From an uncultured Slackia sp. (lineage in GTDB: Bacteria; Actinomycetota; Coriobacteriia; Coriobacteriales; Eggerthellaceae): a DNA stretch of 52,156 bases. This document shows, piece by piece, positions 25,183 through 34,077 of the stretch (position 1 is its first letter; each line of letters starts with the position of its first letter). The stretch lies in assembly GCA_934661005.1 (NCBI GenBank), contig CAKUIK010000014.1:1-52156 (forward strand). The letters are read 5' to 3'. Made by a program: the position numbers and the translations under genes. A model generated the notes under the pieces. That model ran no database searches and was not told the DNA's origin. It saw nothing but the letters and a program-made list of their open reading frames with translations.

Positions 25183-25698
25183 ATGACCATGAACGACGAG
25201 GAATTGTTCGAGCACCTGCAAAGCCTTATGGCCGCGCTGCCCGAAATGCAGGAAAAAGGCGCCACGCTTGCGAGGGCTCGTGCAGCGGCCGAGGTCGCCA
25301 AGCGCGCGCATTACTACGAAGGCCAGCAAAATGAGCTGAATGGCATTTTGTTCGAGATGGCCGAACATGAGCGGGAGAGGGCCATCGCCATCGAGCAAGG
25401 CGACTGTGAGCGCGAAGAAGCGCAGCGCGCTCTCATCCTGACGTGCGGCACGCAGCGCGGCATTCGCAAAGGTGCCGCCGATGCGGCAAAACGCGAGCTT
25501 GACCAGGCCCTTTCCGATGGCGGGTTCGCATCTTGCGAAGAAACGGACGCTGCGAGGCTTTCCGAATCTGACCTCGCGAGCCTTTCCGCGGAAATAGAGG
25601 CCTACCAGGCCGATTACGCCGAAACGCTCGCCGCATGCGAGCGAATCGAGGCGGCAGGGGCGGCTTCGGCCGATGCGGAAGGTGTCGAAGAAGCGTAA
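25183..25698 (+). CDS. Coiled-coil protein resembling a piece of SbcC
   Basis: A 171-residue, Glu/Ala/Arg-rich protein predicted to be almost all helix. The latter part (ALSDGGFASCEETDAARLSE, LSAEIEAYQADYAETLAACE) reads like the coiled-coil arm of SbcC/Rad50 nucleases just beyond the zinc hook. There is no Walker motif, CXXC hook or nuclease domain, so it is either a small stand-alone coiled-coil protein or a remnant. ATG 25183 follows AAAGGAAT, which favours a real expressed gene. It precedes aspS by 91 bp. Function not assigned. Confidence 0.65.
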   Translation: MTMNDEELFEHLQSLMAALPEMQEKGATLARARAAAEVAKRAHYYEGQQNELNGILFEMAEHERERAIAIEQGDCEREEAQRALILTCGTQRGIRKGAADAAKRELDQALSDGGFASCEETDAARLSESDLASLSAEIEAYQADYAETLAACERIEAAGAASADAEGVEEA

Positions 25699-25789
25699 AT
25701 TGCGTCGCGACCTTTCGCCGCATGTGCTTCCTGCGCTACAATAGCCCAGTTTGAGCGATTAGTTTCACTTCGCAAGGAGCTATAAACCG

Positions 25790-27568
25790 ATGACCGAATT
25801 CATCAACGAGTATTGCATGCACGACCACACGTGCGGCGAGCTGCGTGCCTCCGATGTTGACGCGCAGGTCACCCTCACTGGCTGGGTGTGGCACAACCGC
25901 GACCATGGCGGTCTGATTTTCGTGGACCTTCGCGACCGCGAGGGCTACACGCAGATCGTGATCGACCCCGATTGCGTTTCCGAAGAGGAGTTCCACGTTG
26001 CCGAGCACCTCGGCCGCGAGTTCGTGCTGAAAATCACGGGCAAAGTGCGCGCCCGCGCCGAAGGCACTGTGAACCCGAACATGGCGACGGGCGAGATTGA
26101 AGTGCTCGCCAGCGGCATCGAGGTGCTGAACACCTCGGTCACGCCCCCGTTCTCTATCGAGGATGGCATCGAGACCGACGAAACCACGCGTATGAAGTGG
26201 CGCTACATGGATCTTCGCCGTCCCGAGATGTACAAGAATCTCAAGCTTCGCCACACCGTGGCTCAGGCTATGCGCAAGGCCCTCAACGAGCGCGGCTTCC
26301 TCGAGGTCGAAACGCCGATTCTGGCGAACTCCACGCCCGAAGGCGCCCGCGACTACCTGGTTCCGTCTCGCCCCAACCCGGGCAAGTTCTACGCGCTGCC
26401 GCAAAGCCCGCAGCAGTTCAAGCAGATGCTTATGGTGGGCGGCATCGAGCGCTACTACCAAATCGCTCGCTGCTTCCGCGACGAGGACCTGCGCGCCGAT
26501 CGCCAGCCTGAGTTCACCCAGGTCGACATCGAGATGTCGTTCGTTCAGGAAAACGACGTCATCGACATGATGGAAGGCGTCTTCAAGGAAGTTCTCGAAG
26601 CTGCTGGCGTCGAGCATGAATTCCCGCTGCAGCGCATGCCGTGGAAAGAGGCCATGGATCGCTTTGGCTGCGACCGCCCCGACATCCGCTTCGGCATGGA
26701 GCTCGTTGACCTTACCGAGATCGTGCGTGGCTGCGGCTTTGGTGTGTTCGCCAAGGCTGTCGAGGCCGGCAACATCGTGAAGGCCATCAACGCGAAGGGC
26801 GCTGGCGACTGGAGCCGTGGCGACATCGACAAGCTGGCCGACATCGCTTCCGCCAATGGTGCGAAGGGCATGGCTTGGATTGCTTACACCACCGACGGCA
26901 AAGAGAAGAGCCCCATCATCAAGTTCCTGGGCGACGAGGTTCACGCGAAGATCAAGGAAACCATGAACGTCGAGCCGGGCGACCTGGTTCTGTTCGCGGC
27001 CGACACGTTCGATATCGCAAACGCCGTGCTTTCTGCCCTGCGCCTGCGCATGGCCGAGGCCCTGAACATTCCGCGTGATGGCCACAAGCTGCTGTGGGTC
27101 GTCGACTTCCCCATGTTCAAGTACGACGAGGAAACCAAGAAGTACGCGGCTGAGCACCATCCGTTCACGATGATTCCGAAGTCCGATTGGGACAAAATCG
27201 AGACCGACCCCATGGCATGCGGCAGCTACAGCTACGACATCGTCATGGACGGCTTCGAGGCCGGCGGCGGCTCCATTCGTATTCACAACGCCGAGCTGCA
27301 GAAGCGCGTCTTGAAGCGCTGCGGCGTCGACGATGAGGATATGGAAGTGAAGTTCGGCCACCTGATTCATGCGCTCGAGCTTGGCGCGCCCCCGCATGGC
27401 GGCATCGCTATTGGCCTCGACCGCCTGGTCATGCTGCTGGCTGGCAAAGATTCCATCCGCGACGTCATCGCCTTCCCGAAGACGAGCTCGGCAGCCGATC
27501 CCATGACCGGCGCCCCGAACGAGGTCACGACCCGTCAGCTCAAAGAGGTCAACCTGCGCACGCTGTAA
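25790..27568 (+). CDS. aspS: Aspartyl-tRNA synthetase, predicted non-discriminating
   Basis: Class II synthetase of bacterial type, 592 residues: N-terminal OB anticodon domain (GWVWHNRDHGGLIFVDLRDREG), motif 2 (YQIARCFRDEDLRADRQPEFTQVD), an inserted GAD domain (about 290-420) and motif 3 (GGIAIGLDRLVMLL). His39 in RDHGG and Gly92 in AEGTVNP match the His31/Gly83 pair reported to relax tRNA choice in the Pseudomonas enzyme, so it may also charge tRNA-Asn, to be amidated by GatCAB. ATG 25790 follows AAGGAGC. A weak TACAAT -10 box lies at 25737-25742. Confidence 0.96.
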   Translation: MTEFINEYCMHDHTCGELRASDVDAQVTLTGWVWHNRDHGGLIFVDLRDREGYTQIVIDPDCVSEEEFHVAEHLGREFVLKITGKVRARAEGTVNPNMATGEIEVLASGIEVLNTSVTPPFSIEDGIETDETTRMKWRYMDLRRPEMYKNLKLRHTVAQAMRKALNERGFLEVETPILANSTPEGARDYLVPSRPNPGKFYALPQSPQQFKQMLMVGGIERYYQIARCFRDEDLRADRQPEFTQVDIEMSFVQENDVIDMMEGVFKEVLEAAGVEHEFPLQRMPWKEAMDRFGCDRPDIRFGMELVDLTEIVRGCGFGVFAKAVEAGNIVKAINAKGAGDWSRGDIDKLADIASANGAKGMAWIAYTTDGKEKSPIIKFLGDEVHAKIKETMNVEPGDLVLFAADTFDIANAVLSALRLRMAEALNIPRDGHKLLWVVDFPMFKYDEETKKYAAEHHPFTMIPKSDWDKIETDPMACGSYSYDIVMDGFEAGGGSIRIHNAELQKRVLKRCGVDDEDMEVKFGHLIHALELGAPPHGGIAIGLDRLVMLLAGKDSIRDVIAFPKTSSAADPMTGAPNEVTTRQLKEVNLRTL

Positions 27569-27599
27569 GCGCCGGCTGCGAACGTAGTTGCATTTCGAA

Positions 27600-27629
27600 G
27601 GCCGCTGCCCGCATGGGCGGCGGCCTTTT
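27600..27629 (+). terminator. Rho-independent terminator of aspS
   Basis: GGCCGCTGCCC, loop GCAT, GGGCGGCGGCC, TTTT. An 11-bp stem with one G-U pair. Confidence 0.9.
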
Positions 27630-27676
27630 CGTGTGTAACGCCGCCTTTGCGTCAAAATTCGCAATGCCATTGCATA

Positions 27677-27814
27677 AAAACGCACGAAGTGCGTATCCTC
27701 TTTTGAGAAAGCGTATGCCACTTTAGAATTGACGATACGCGACCTGGGGTTTTATGGAGCGAGTATCTTCTATAGCTTGGGTTTGGCTCAAAGGGTACGC
27801 ACTTCGTGCGTTTT
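27677..27814. repeat. 138-bp inverted-repeat element, copy 1
   Basis: Perfect 19-bp terminal inverted repeats, AAAACGCACGAAGTGCGTA (27677-27695) and its complement (27796-27814), each containing its own small hairpin. The interior also has a GCGTAT/ATACGC pair. An element with the same end words lies at 47670-47794. No reading frame; MITE-like or a structured RNA. Confidence 0.7.
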
Positions 27815-27964
27815 CATGCGACATGGGCTTCCGCGCGGTGGAATATGGCGGTTTCGTCGCATGCGGCGCGCGCCGGTGACGGCTTTTCAACAGCCTGCAA
27901 TCACCGGCGCGTAAATACCTATGCTCTTACTTGTTCAAATATCTGCATATGAGGAAAGACGCTC

Positions 27965-28381
27965 ATGAAAAACTTCTTCGCGCAATTGCCGTATAAAATC
28001 GGCGCTTTCATGGTCGGCCGTCGCGGCATGGATAATTTCAATGTCGCGTTGCTCGTGACTTCCGTGATCTGCATGGTGCTTGAAATCCTGTTTGGATGGC
28101 GCGTGCTTTCGTGGGTGTCGTTTGTCCTGCTCATCGTATGCTGCGTGCGTTGCTATTCCAAAAACATCGCGGCACGAGAAAAAGAGAACCAGAAGTGGCT
28201 TGCGGCATCGGCGAAGCCGAAGCGTTGGTGGAATATGCTCGACACCATGTACGTGAATCGCAAGACCACGAAATACTTCCGGTGCAAAGGGTGCGGGCAG
28301 ATTCTCTCTATTCCGCGCGGCAAAGGCACGATGCGCATCGTGTGCCCGAAATGCAAAACCGAGGTCATGAAGAAGTCGTAA
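27965..28381 (+). CDS. Small membrane protein with C-terminal zinc ribbon
   Basis: 138 residues: two hydrophobic segments (about 26-60; VALLVTSVICMVLEILFGW and VLSWVSFVLLIVCCVRCY), a short basic linker and a C-terminal zinc ribbon with two CXXC knuckles (CKGCGQ and CPKCKT) likely facing the cytoplasm. ATG 27965 follows GAGGAAAG. I do not recognise a named family. It is the first of several zinc-ribbon genes up to 33848, transcribed singly. The 27815-27964 upstream gap shows no clear promoter. Confidence 0.8.
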   Translation: MKNFFAQLPYKIGAFMVGRRGMDNFNVALLVTSVICMVLEILFGWRVLSWVSFVLLIVCCVRCYSKNIAAREKENQKWLAASAKPKRWWNMLDTMYVNRKTTKYFRCKGCGQILSIPRGKGTMRIVCPKCKTEVMKKS

Positions 28382-28469
28382 GGCGGTATCGAGGCGAATT
28401 GAATCGGATGAGTCTTTGGCCGGTTGTGTTCCCTGCGCCCTCGCGTAATCGAGCAGGGTGTCTCGAAAG

Positions 28470-29339
28470 CTATTTGCGCCATGCTCCAATTGCGCCAATG
28501 GTGCTCGTGACGCCGATGTACGCAAGTTGGCGCTGGATGGATTTCGTCTGCTCAAGAACCTCTTGCGTCGCATAGAGGTTTGCGTTCGCAATGCCCTTCA
28601 TTTCCTGTTGGTAGCACTCGTTTTCGAAATACTGAATTGCCTGAGTGAGCGTGTTTGCTTTGCCGTCGGCCACGATGCGCATTAGGGCGTCGAGCAGCCA
28701 CGGGCTGGCATACTTGAACGCTACAAGTTGGTGGTTCGGGAACGCTTCGTAGTTGTCTCGTATCTCATTGGCGGCAGTTTGGGCCGCTGCTTTCGCCTGA
28801 GCGTACTGGCTATCGAATTTCTCGCGATTTTTCGGTGCACGAGCTTTCTGAACGAAGAAAACGACGATGAGGATGGCGCCAATGATGAGGGGCAATCCAA
28901 GGAACAGCAGCGCAACGATATTGTTGACGTAATCGGCGAATGTCGGGTTTTCGATGATGGCGGCTTCGCTGGCATGCTCCTGCATGAAGGAGGCAAACGA
29001 GGCGATCAGGCCAATACCGAGCGCGAGAAGCGCGCCACCCACAATGGGAAGCACAGGCGATTTCATCCACCTCTCGAAGTCGGCACGCTGGCGTTCGAGC
29101 GTTTCCATTTGTGCGCAATGGACGCCGAGAGCATTGTAGTTTTTTGCTTGCGGCGCAACGTGGGCTTGGAACGCGCGAAGAAACTCCGCAACGTTCTGGC
29201 GGCCTTTGCTCGCGGCAATTTCCTGCTCAAATGCCGAGGAAGAGCCGCCTGGATATGCGCTTGCGTGCAACGCGTTTCCGCAATTTCGGCAATACTGAGC
29301 TGCGTTTTCGTTTTCTGCTCCGCAATGGCTGCAATACAT
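28470..29339 (-). CDS. Membrane protein with N-terminal zinc ribbon
   Basis: 289 residues. MYCSHCGAENENAAQYCRNCG at the N-terminus is a double-CXXC zinc ribbon. A helical region follows, then two TM segments (about 112-132 and 160-182; VGGALLALGIGLIASFASF and IVALLFLGLPLIIGAILIVVFF), then a helical cytoplasmic domain to the end. The short frame beginning at 29339 is the real one; the frame continuing upstream overlaps the divergent gene. The family is unknown to me. It is divergent from the zinc-ribbon gene at 29535, with a shared 195-bp promoter region. Confidence 0.82.
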   Translation of the reverse strand: MYCSHCGAENENAAQYCRNCGNALHASAYPGGSSSAFEQEIAASKGRQNVAEFLRAFQAHVAPQAKNYNALGVHCAQMETLERQRADFERWMKSPVLPIVGGALLALGIGLIASFASFMQEHASEAAIIENPTFADYVNNIVALLFLGLPLIIGAILIVVFFVQKARAPKNREKFDSQYAQAKAAAQTAANEIRDNYEAFPNHQLVAFKYASPWLLDALMRIVADGKANTLTQAIQYFENECYQQEMKGIANANLYATQEVLEQTKSIQRQLAYIGVTSTIGAIGAWRK

Positions 29340-29368
29340 GGTTCCCTGCTTCCTTGGGCGTTGTTTCG

Positions 29369-29374
29369 ATAGTA
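29369..29374 (-). promoter_or_regulatory. -10 box for the gene starting at 29339
   Basis: TACTAT on the minus strand, about 30 bp before the start codon. There is no recognisable -35 at the right spacing; the TTTTACCCG motif lies 36 bp upstream instead. Confidence 0.4.
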
Positions 29375-29410
29375 AAAGAATAATCAAAGGCCGCCGTCCT
29401 GAAAAGGGGA

Positions 29411-29426
29411 ATAAAAGCGGGTAAAA
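29411..29426 (-). promoter_or_regulatory. TTTTACCCG motif, site a
   Basis: Minus-strand TTTTACCCGCTTTTAT, ending 72 bp before the ATG at 29339. It matches sites at 33917-33932 and 51982-51997 in sequence, orientation and distance. Confidence 0.45.
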
Positions 29427-29534
29427 AAATCGTGTAGGCACGCGCGCCTGATGTCGTTTTGCGCGTTTTCCTGTCGTACCGGGCTTACAATACGGGCGCG
29501 AGAAGAAGTGAGAATCAAGCGAAGGGCGATTGGC

Positions 29535-30620
29535 ATGTATTGCACGAAATGCGGCGCGAAACTTCCCAGCGATGCGAAATTCTGCATGGAGTGCGGAAAG
29601 CCGGTAGCGGCGGTTGTGCCCGCGGCGACAGCCGCGCCTCAAAATAACGCTTCGTCGGAGCAATCTGAAACGCTGCGTGGTGCGGTGAATGCCACGAAGC
29701 ATCGCTCGCGTCGTCGCGTGCCGATGGTCGTGTTGGTCGCGTTGGCCATGGCCCTTGCCGCAGGCACCGCATATGCCGCTTACCGCGTCTACACCGACGT
29801 GTGGCTCCCCGCGCAGCAGACCCAAAACGAGCAAACCGTCGAAGCACCCGAGGAAATCACGTATTCGGTTGAAACTCGTTCGATGGACGTGAGCGTGCCG
29901 GTCGATCCATATGATGCGCCGGGCAAACGCGAGGCGCAGAAGTGGTACTACCCGCATATCGAGGCTTCGGTGCAAAGCGATGCGGTCGACAAGATCAACG
30001 CCGCCCTCGAGGAATCCATGCGCACCGATGTCGAGAAGACGAATGCCGCTCCCGATACCGCAGAAGACATGGGAGGCGCCATCGTATTCATATGCCAGTA
30101 TCGCTCCATTACGCTGACGTATATCGACAACGACATTGTATGCGTGCGCGACCAGCGCTACGACACAGGATGGGGTGCGCATGGCTCCACGACGGTAACG
30201 GGGTGCGCTTACAGCTTGGAAACGGGCGATCCCGTTGACCCGATATCTGCCTTTGGCCTCACTCCTGAACAGGCAAAATCGGCCGTTGCCGATGCGGTCA
30301 CCGCGTATCTCGCCACCGATCCGAGCGATCTTCTGAGCACGAACGCAGTCGTGAGGGATATTACAAATATGTGCTTGATCAGCCCTGCGACTGGAAGCGG
30401 CATTGATGTCGAAAATCCGCTTGACGGATGCTCCCATTTCTATATTGCGAGCGAAGGCCTGGTGTTTGCGACGGAAGATTATCAAATGGGCAGCTATGCG
30501 TACGGAAGGCGCGAGCTCGTGGTTGCCCCAAGCGACGGCAGCCTTGCGAAAGTCGGCGATACCGTCGCCATCGAGGCGCCCATGGGCTTCTCCGGTTCTG
30601 GGCAAGCGTCTTCGCAGTAG
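29535..30620 (+). CDS. Zinc-ribbon membrane protein with DUF3298/RsiV-like domain
   Basis: 361 residues. N-terminal zinc ribbon MYCTKCGAKLPSDAKFCMECG, one TM helix (about 65-85; VPMVVLVALAMALAAGTAYAAY) and an extracytoplasmic domain resembling DUF4163/DUF3298 as in the anti-sigma factor RsiV: YYPHIEAS near residue 140, later GAHGSTTVTG, and the C-terminal FYIASEGLVFATEDYQMGSYAYG pattern. RsiV binds lysozyme, but ligand binding here is only an analogy. ATG 29535 is used because it begins the zinc ribbon. The N-terminus resembles its divergent neighbour, suggesting a shared cytoplasmic partner for the ribbons. Confidence 0.82.
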   Translation: MYCTKCGAKLPSDAKFCMECGKPVAAVVPAATAAPQNNASSEQSETLRGAVNATKHRSRRRVPMVVLVALAMALAAGTAYAAYRVYTDVWLPAQQTQNEQTVEAPEEITYSVETRSMDVSVPVDPYDAPGKREAQKWYYPHIEASVQSDAVDKINAALEESMRTDVEKTNAAPDTAEDMGGAIVFICQYRSITLTYIDNDIVCVRDQRYDTGWGAHGSTTVTGCAYSLETGDPVDPISAFGLTPEQAKSAVADAVTAYLATDPSDLLSTNAVVRDITNMCLISPATGSGIDVENPLDGCSHFYIASEGLVFATEDYQMGSYAYGRRELVVAPSDGSLAKVGDTVAIEAPMGFSGSGQASSQ

Positions 30621-30919
30621 CGAAGTCCTATCGCGCTGCGGGTCGACTGAATGAAGGGCCGCTGCGGTGAAAGTGCGGCTCGCCTTGCAGCAATACTCCG
30701 CAAGGCTTCGCGCGCTGCGGAACGGCTACGAGCTAAGCGAACCCTGCCAGGGTTGGCCTGCGAAGCGTTTGCGCGGCTGCTCAGGCGGCGTCCGCCAACT
30801 CGTGCTTTCGGTTTCGCCGAAGGCGCGTCTCGAGCGGATTGCGGCTAGGTTGTTTCCCGAAAATGACGTTTAAACGGGGTAAAATAATCGCACGATACCG
30901 TCGACCGTTGGATCCCAAT
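30621..30919. other. Hairpin-rich non-coding gap
   Basis: 299 bp without a gene. It contains several short GC-rich inverted repeats (for example AACCCTG-C-CAGGGTT at 30739-30753), in the style of the other intergenic mosaics. A TTTAAACGGGGTAAAA word at 30869-30884 is a weak, inverted match to the TTTTACCCG motif. Confidence 0.4.
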
Positions 30920-32269
30920 ATGAACGTAATTGACCAGCTGAAAACTCCGCAAGGCCGAATTCCCGTGCATGACGTTCGTCTTGCGCGAGCCGAGTCGCCG
31001 TGCCTCGAGTTCGTGCCGGCGAATGTCGCCGAGCGCTTCGCGACCCCTAATCAGGCCGCGTCGCGCCCCGCGTCGCAAATCGGCATCGAGGATCTCGCCT
31101 TTGTCGATAAGGACGGGCTGCTGCCGCTGGCCCTGCAAACAGGTCCTTTGTTCGGGGCGGACGTGCGCGAGTCGCTTGCCGATTGGCAAAGCGCCGCGAA
31201 TGTGGCCCGCGCGGTTGTCACGGCGCAGGAAGTGGTGAATGGCGGCAAGCCGCTCGCGGTATTGCGGGCCGACGAAGAATCGCAGTCGGAAGCGCTCGTC
31301 GCGAAAACCCTGGTGAAGAACGTTGAAACGGGAAACGACTTCTCGATTTTCGCTATTTCGTTCGCTGTTGATGCCGCCAGGGAAAATGGCTACGTGGCGC
31401 ATATGCCAAGCATGCCGTGGCTGAAGAAATTCGTGGGCGACGAATTCGACTACGTGATTGGCGACATCGAGCACGACCCGGACGGGATCGATTATCTTAC
31501 AGTCACGCTTTTTTCGTTCGAGCGCGAAATTACGCCGCTCGATTTTGCCCTGGTGCTTTCGTGCTTCTATGATGGCGCCCACGCAGACGAGCTCATTGAG
31601 CAGGCAAAAAGGAATATCGCGGGGTTTGCGGAAGAAGAAGGCGATGAAAGCGATTCTTCGGTCCAATTCGATGCGACAACCGTCGAAGGCAAGCTCGATG
31701 TGCGCGAATCGGTGCTGACGGAAGAGGATGTCGTTTCGCTGCGCCATTTGGTCCAGGCGTTGATTTCGCTGCATTTGGAAGGCGTGCGCGTCGATTTGTT
31801 CCGTTCCACCGAAGACGACGATTTCCTGAGCTTCGATACCTATCTCGCGTACCTTTGGTTTTTGTTCTCGAGAAAGCTCGGCGACGTGAAAATCGGCTAT
31901 TGCGCCCGGTGCGGCAAGGCGTTTTCGCTCGCCCGTCGCCGCGGCGTGCCGAAGAAGTTCTGCAGCGAAGAATGCAAGACGGCCGCGAAAAATGACAAAA
32001 CCCGTCAACTGCAAATTGATATTCGCCAGGCGTATGTGGAAGGCGACAGCGTGAGCGAAATCGCAGCTGCGTTTTTCCCGAAGCAGGCGAGTGGCGTCGC
32101 GTGCGACAAGGTTCGCCACATGCTCGCAACGTGGGTCGAGCTCAAGCATGATGTCGATGACGATATCGCTCAGGGCTCGGGCGACCTCGCGAAACGTTGC
32201 ATCGCGGAAGGCGTGTTCGATCAAAAATACGTTGAGCGGCGAATGAGGGCCTTGAAGAAGGCAAGGTAG
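30920..32269 (+). CDS. Protein with C-terminal CXXC...FCS-CXXXC zinc finger and putative HTH
   Basis: 449 residues from ATG 30920. No signal or TM segment is seen. The N-terminal 300 residues are acidic and unrecognised. From about residue 330, CARCGKAFSLARRRGVPKKFCSEEC is a CGNR/FCS-like zinc finger with four metal-binding Cys, followed by a basic stretch and AYVEGDSVSEIAAAFFPKQ, which could be a small HTH. Nucleic-acid binding is likely, exact role unknown. The start is uncertain because no good ribosome-binding site precedes it. It is convergent with the zinc-ribbon gene at 32418-33848. Confidence 0.72.
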   Translation: MNVIDQLKTPQGRIPVHDVRLARAESPCLEFVPANVAERFATPNQAASRPASQIGIEDLAFVDKDGLLPLALQTGPLFGADVRESLADWQSAANVARAVVTAQEVVNGGKPLAVLRADEESQSEALVAKTLVKNVETGNDFSIFAISFAVDAARENGYVAHMPSMPWLKKFVGDEFDYVIGDIEHDPDGIDYLTVTLFSFEREITPLDFALVLSCFYDGAHADELIEQAKRNIAGFAEEEGDESDSSVQFDATTVEGKLDVRESVLTEEDVVSLRHLVQALISLHLEGVRVDLFRSTEDDDFLSFDTYLAYLWFLFSRKLGDVKIGYCARCGKAFSLARRRGVPKKFCSEECKTAAKNDKTRQLQIDIRQAYVEGDSVSEIAAAFFPKQASGVACDKVRHMLATWVELKHDVDDDIAQGSGDLAKRCIAEGVFDQKYVERRMRALKKAR

Positions 32270-32417
32270 CGGGCGAAGCGGCGCCTGCGGTGTGTCGCAT
32301 ATAAAGCAATGCCGGGTAGCTCGATCGGCCAATCCTCGATTGAGGCAATCGCCAAATAACGCGATAGGGCCGATTCGGGCTGCCCGGCGGTCGGAGCGGT
32401 TGAGCGTCTGCTCGTCC

Positions 32418-33848
32418 CTACGCCTTTTCCACGTAGGTGCCCATGCTCATGCGATACGTTGAGGTTTGGAAGGGGCTTTCGAAATACTTCGTGTTCGTCG
32501 TGGCAGAAAGCGACATGGTGTTCGACTCGCCGTCGCCCGCCGAAATCGTTGCATACGATTCGCCGCCCGTGAACGTTACCTGGTTTTCGGCGTCGTTGAG
32601 CTCGATGCTGAAATTGTCTTTGCCGAATTCGTGCTCAATTGTGCCGGTGAGGTTGCCCGAAAGGTTGACGGGCAGGTAATACTGGCCGGAAGAGCCCTTC
32701 GAGGTGTCGCCTGAGTATTTCCAATCGAGCGAATACGTAGCTGCGACCTGGCCATTTTCGCCATCGCTCGTGAATTCGATAGTCGAATTGGTCGTGCCCG
32801 TTTTGAACAGTCCACTTCCCGTATCGGTGTATTCGAATTTCCTGCCGGCGAAGTTTGTTGCCGTGTGCATGTTGGAAACCGCCGTATCGCCCGTGGGCTT
32901 CCAGCAATTGCCGTCGAAAACGAACGTGCGGATATTGGTGGCAGTGTCGGTCGCGAACCAGAACGTATACGAAACGTCTTGCGTGGCGGTAGAGGTGTAG
33001 GTGCCGTTGCTGGAATCGAGCGTCGACGAGAAATTCGAGATTTCGTAGTCGTCATTTCCCGTGGCTTGGCTTATGCGCGCGACGCCCTGCAACGGCGTGG
33101 TGGTGTTGCCGGTGATGGAGGGCCCAAGAAGGCTGACCCACGAATCTCCCTGCTTGACGTAATACGCCTCGCCCGTGAAGTCGGTCTTGAAGAAATCGTT
33201 TTCCATCGACCCCGAGAAATAGACATGGCGCGCCTTGTCGCTACCCGTAATTGCCACGCCGATTTCGCCCGTCGATTCGTCTTCCTGCTTGTCGATCTTG
33301 AAGCTTTTCAGGTTGTAAGGCTGGGCGGTGACGTAGTCGTTTGCCACGACGCCATCGGTTACGGTCGAACTGTTCTGGAGCGCCTGGCGCACGGTATCTT
33401 CGGGCACGCTGTTCGCCATGTTGAAACAAACGACGGCCGCTACGATGATGGCCGCTACAGCGGCAACGACGCCCGCGACGATGCCTTTGCCTTTTTTGGT
33501 CGCGAGGAATTGCCCAGCGTGCGATGCGGCGGTGTTCATTCGGTACGAACTGGAGGAATTGCCTATTGAGCTGCCGAAATGAGCTGGTTCGCCGCACGTG
33601 TCGGCCGGCTCTCCGAACTCGGCGGCCGCGTCGGCCGCTTCGGGCGCACCGCTTTCTGCGTTGCCGGGCGCTTCGTTCGGCGTGGTCATGGGCTGCATGG
33701 GTTGCGTGGGTTGCATGGGCTGCGTGGCGCCCTCGTCGCCCTCGATGTTTCCCGTGGTGGCCGTCGAAGCGTCGCTCACGTTCTTTCCGCACGATGCGCA
33801 GAAGGCGGCATCGTTCGGCAGGTCGTATCCGCAGAAGGGACATTTCAT
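32418..33848 (-). CDS. Zinc-ribbon, Pro/Gln-linker, single-TM surface protein
   Basis: 476 residues. The N-terminal zinc ribbon MKCPFCGYDLPNDAAFCASCG is followed by a disordered linker with QPMQPTQPMQPM repeats, one TM helix (about 135-158; IVAGVVAAVAAIIVAAVVCF) and a large Ser/Thr/Gly/Asn-rich extracellular part that looks beta-stranded. The topology (ribbon inside, long domain outside) matches the protein at 29535. ATG 33848 follows AAAGGAACC. The outer domain family was not recognised; a surface sensor or adhesin-like role is a guess. Confidence 0.82.
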   Translation of the reverse strand: MKCPFCGYDLPNDAAFCASCGKNVSDASTATTGNIEGDEGATQPMQPTQPMQPMTTPNEAPGNAESGAPEAADAAAEFGEPADTCGEPAHFGSSIGNSSSSYRMNTAASHAGQFLATKKGKGIVAGVVAAVAAIIVAAVVCFNMANSVPEDTVRQALQNSSTVTDGVVANDYVTAQPYNLKSFKIDKQEDESTGEIGVAITGSDKARHVYFSGSMENDFFKTDFTGEAYYVKQGDSWVSLLGPSITGNTTTPLQGVARISQATGNDDYEISNFSSTLDSSNGTYTSTATQDVSYTFWFATDTATNIRTFVFDGNCWKPTGDTAVSNMHTATNFAGRKFEYTDTGSGLFKTGTTNSTIEFTSDGENGQVAATYSLDWKYSGDTSKGSSGQYYLPVNLSGNLTGTIEHEFGKDNFSIELNDAENQVTFTGGESYATISAGDGESNTMSLSATTNTKYFESPFQTSTYRMSMGTYVEKA

Positions 33849-33884
33849 GGTGGTTCCTTTCGTCGCCGAGCTTTGATGCTTCCA

Positions 33885-33890
33885 TAGTAG
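33885..33890 (-). promoter_or_regulatory. -10 box for the gene starting at 33848
   Basis: Minus-strand TACTAT, the same hexamer as at 29369-29374, again without a clear -35. The TTTTACCCG motif lies 26 bp upstream. Confidence 0.4.
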
Positions 33891-33916
33891 AAACAATGTC
33901 ATCTATATAAAATGGG

Positions 33917-33932
33917 TTTTAACCGGGTAAAA
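33917..33932 (-). promoter_or_regulatory. TTTTACCCG motif, site c
   Basis: Minus-strand TTTTACCCGGTTAAAA, a near palindrome ending 69 bp before the ATG at 33848. Confidence 0.5.
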
Positions 33933-34077
33933 AACTAGTTTCAGTCGCGAGGCGCCATGGTTGCGAATGAGGATTTGCTGCTGCGTTCTGGCGATTTGAC
34001 ATGCGCTTTACGTGCGTCTCGCGCCAATCGGTATACTTAAATGTTGCATCTCGAAATTCGAAAGGCGGAATCGCTTT

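Noticed and set aside
25736..27721. 661-codon frame antisense to aspS
   Set aside because: Covers aspS exactly and has no family resemblance.
29340..30605. Upstream extension of the minus-strand zinc-ribbon protein
   Set aside because: The open frame continues to 30605, but this part overlaps the divergent RsiV-like gene and the zinc ribbon marks the true N-terminus at 29339.
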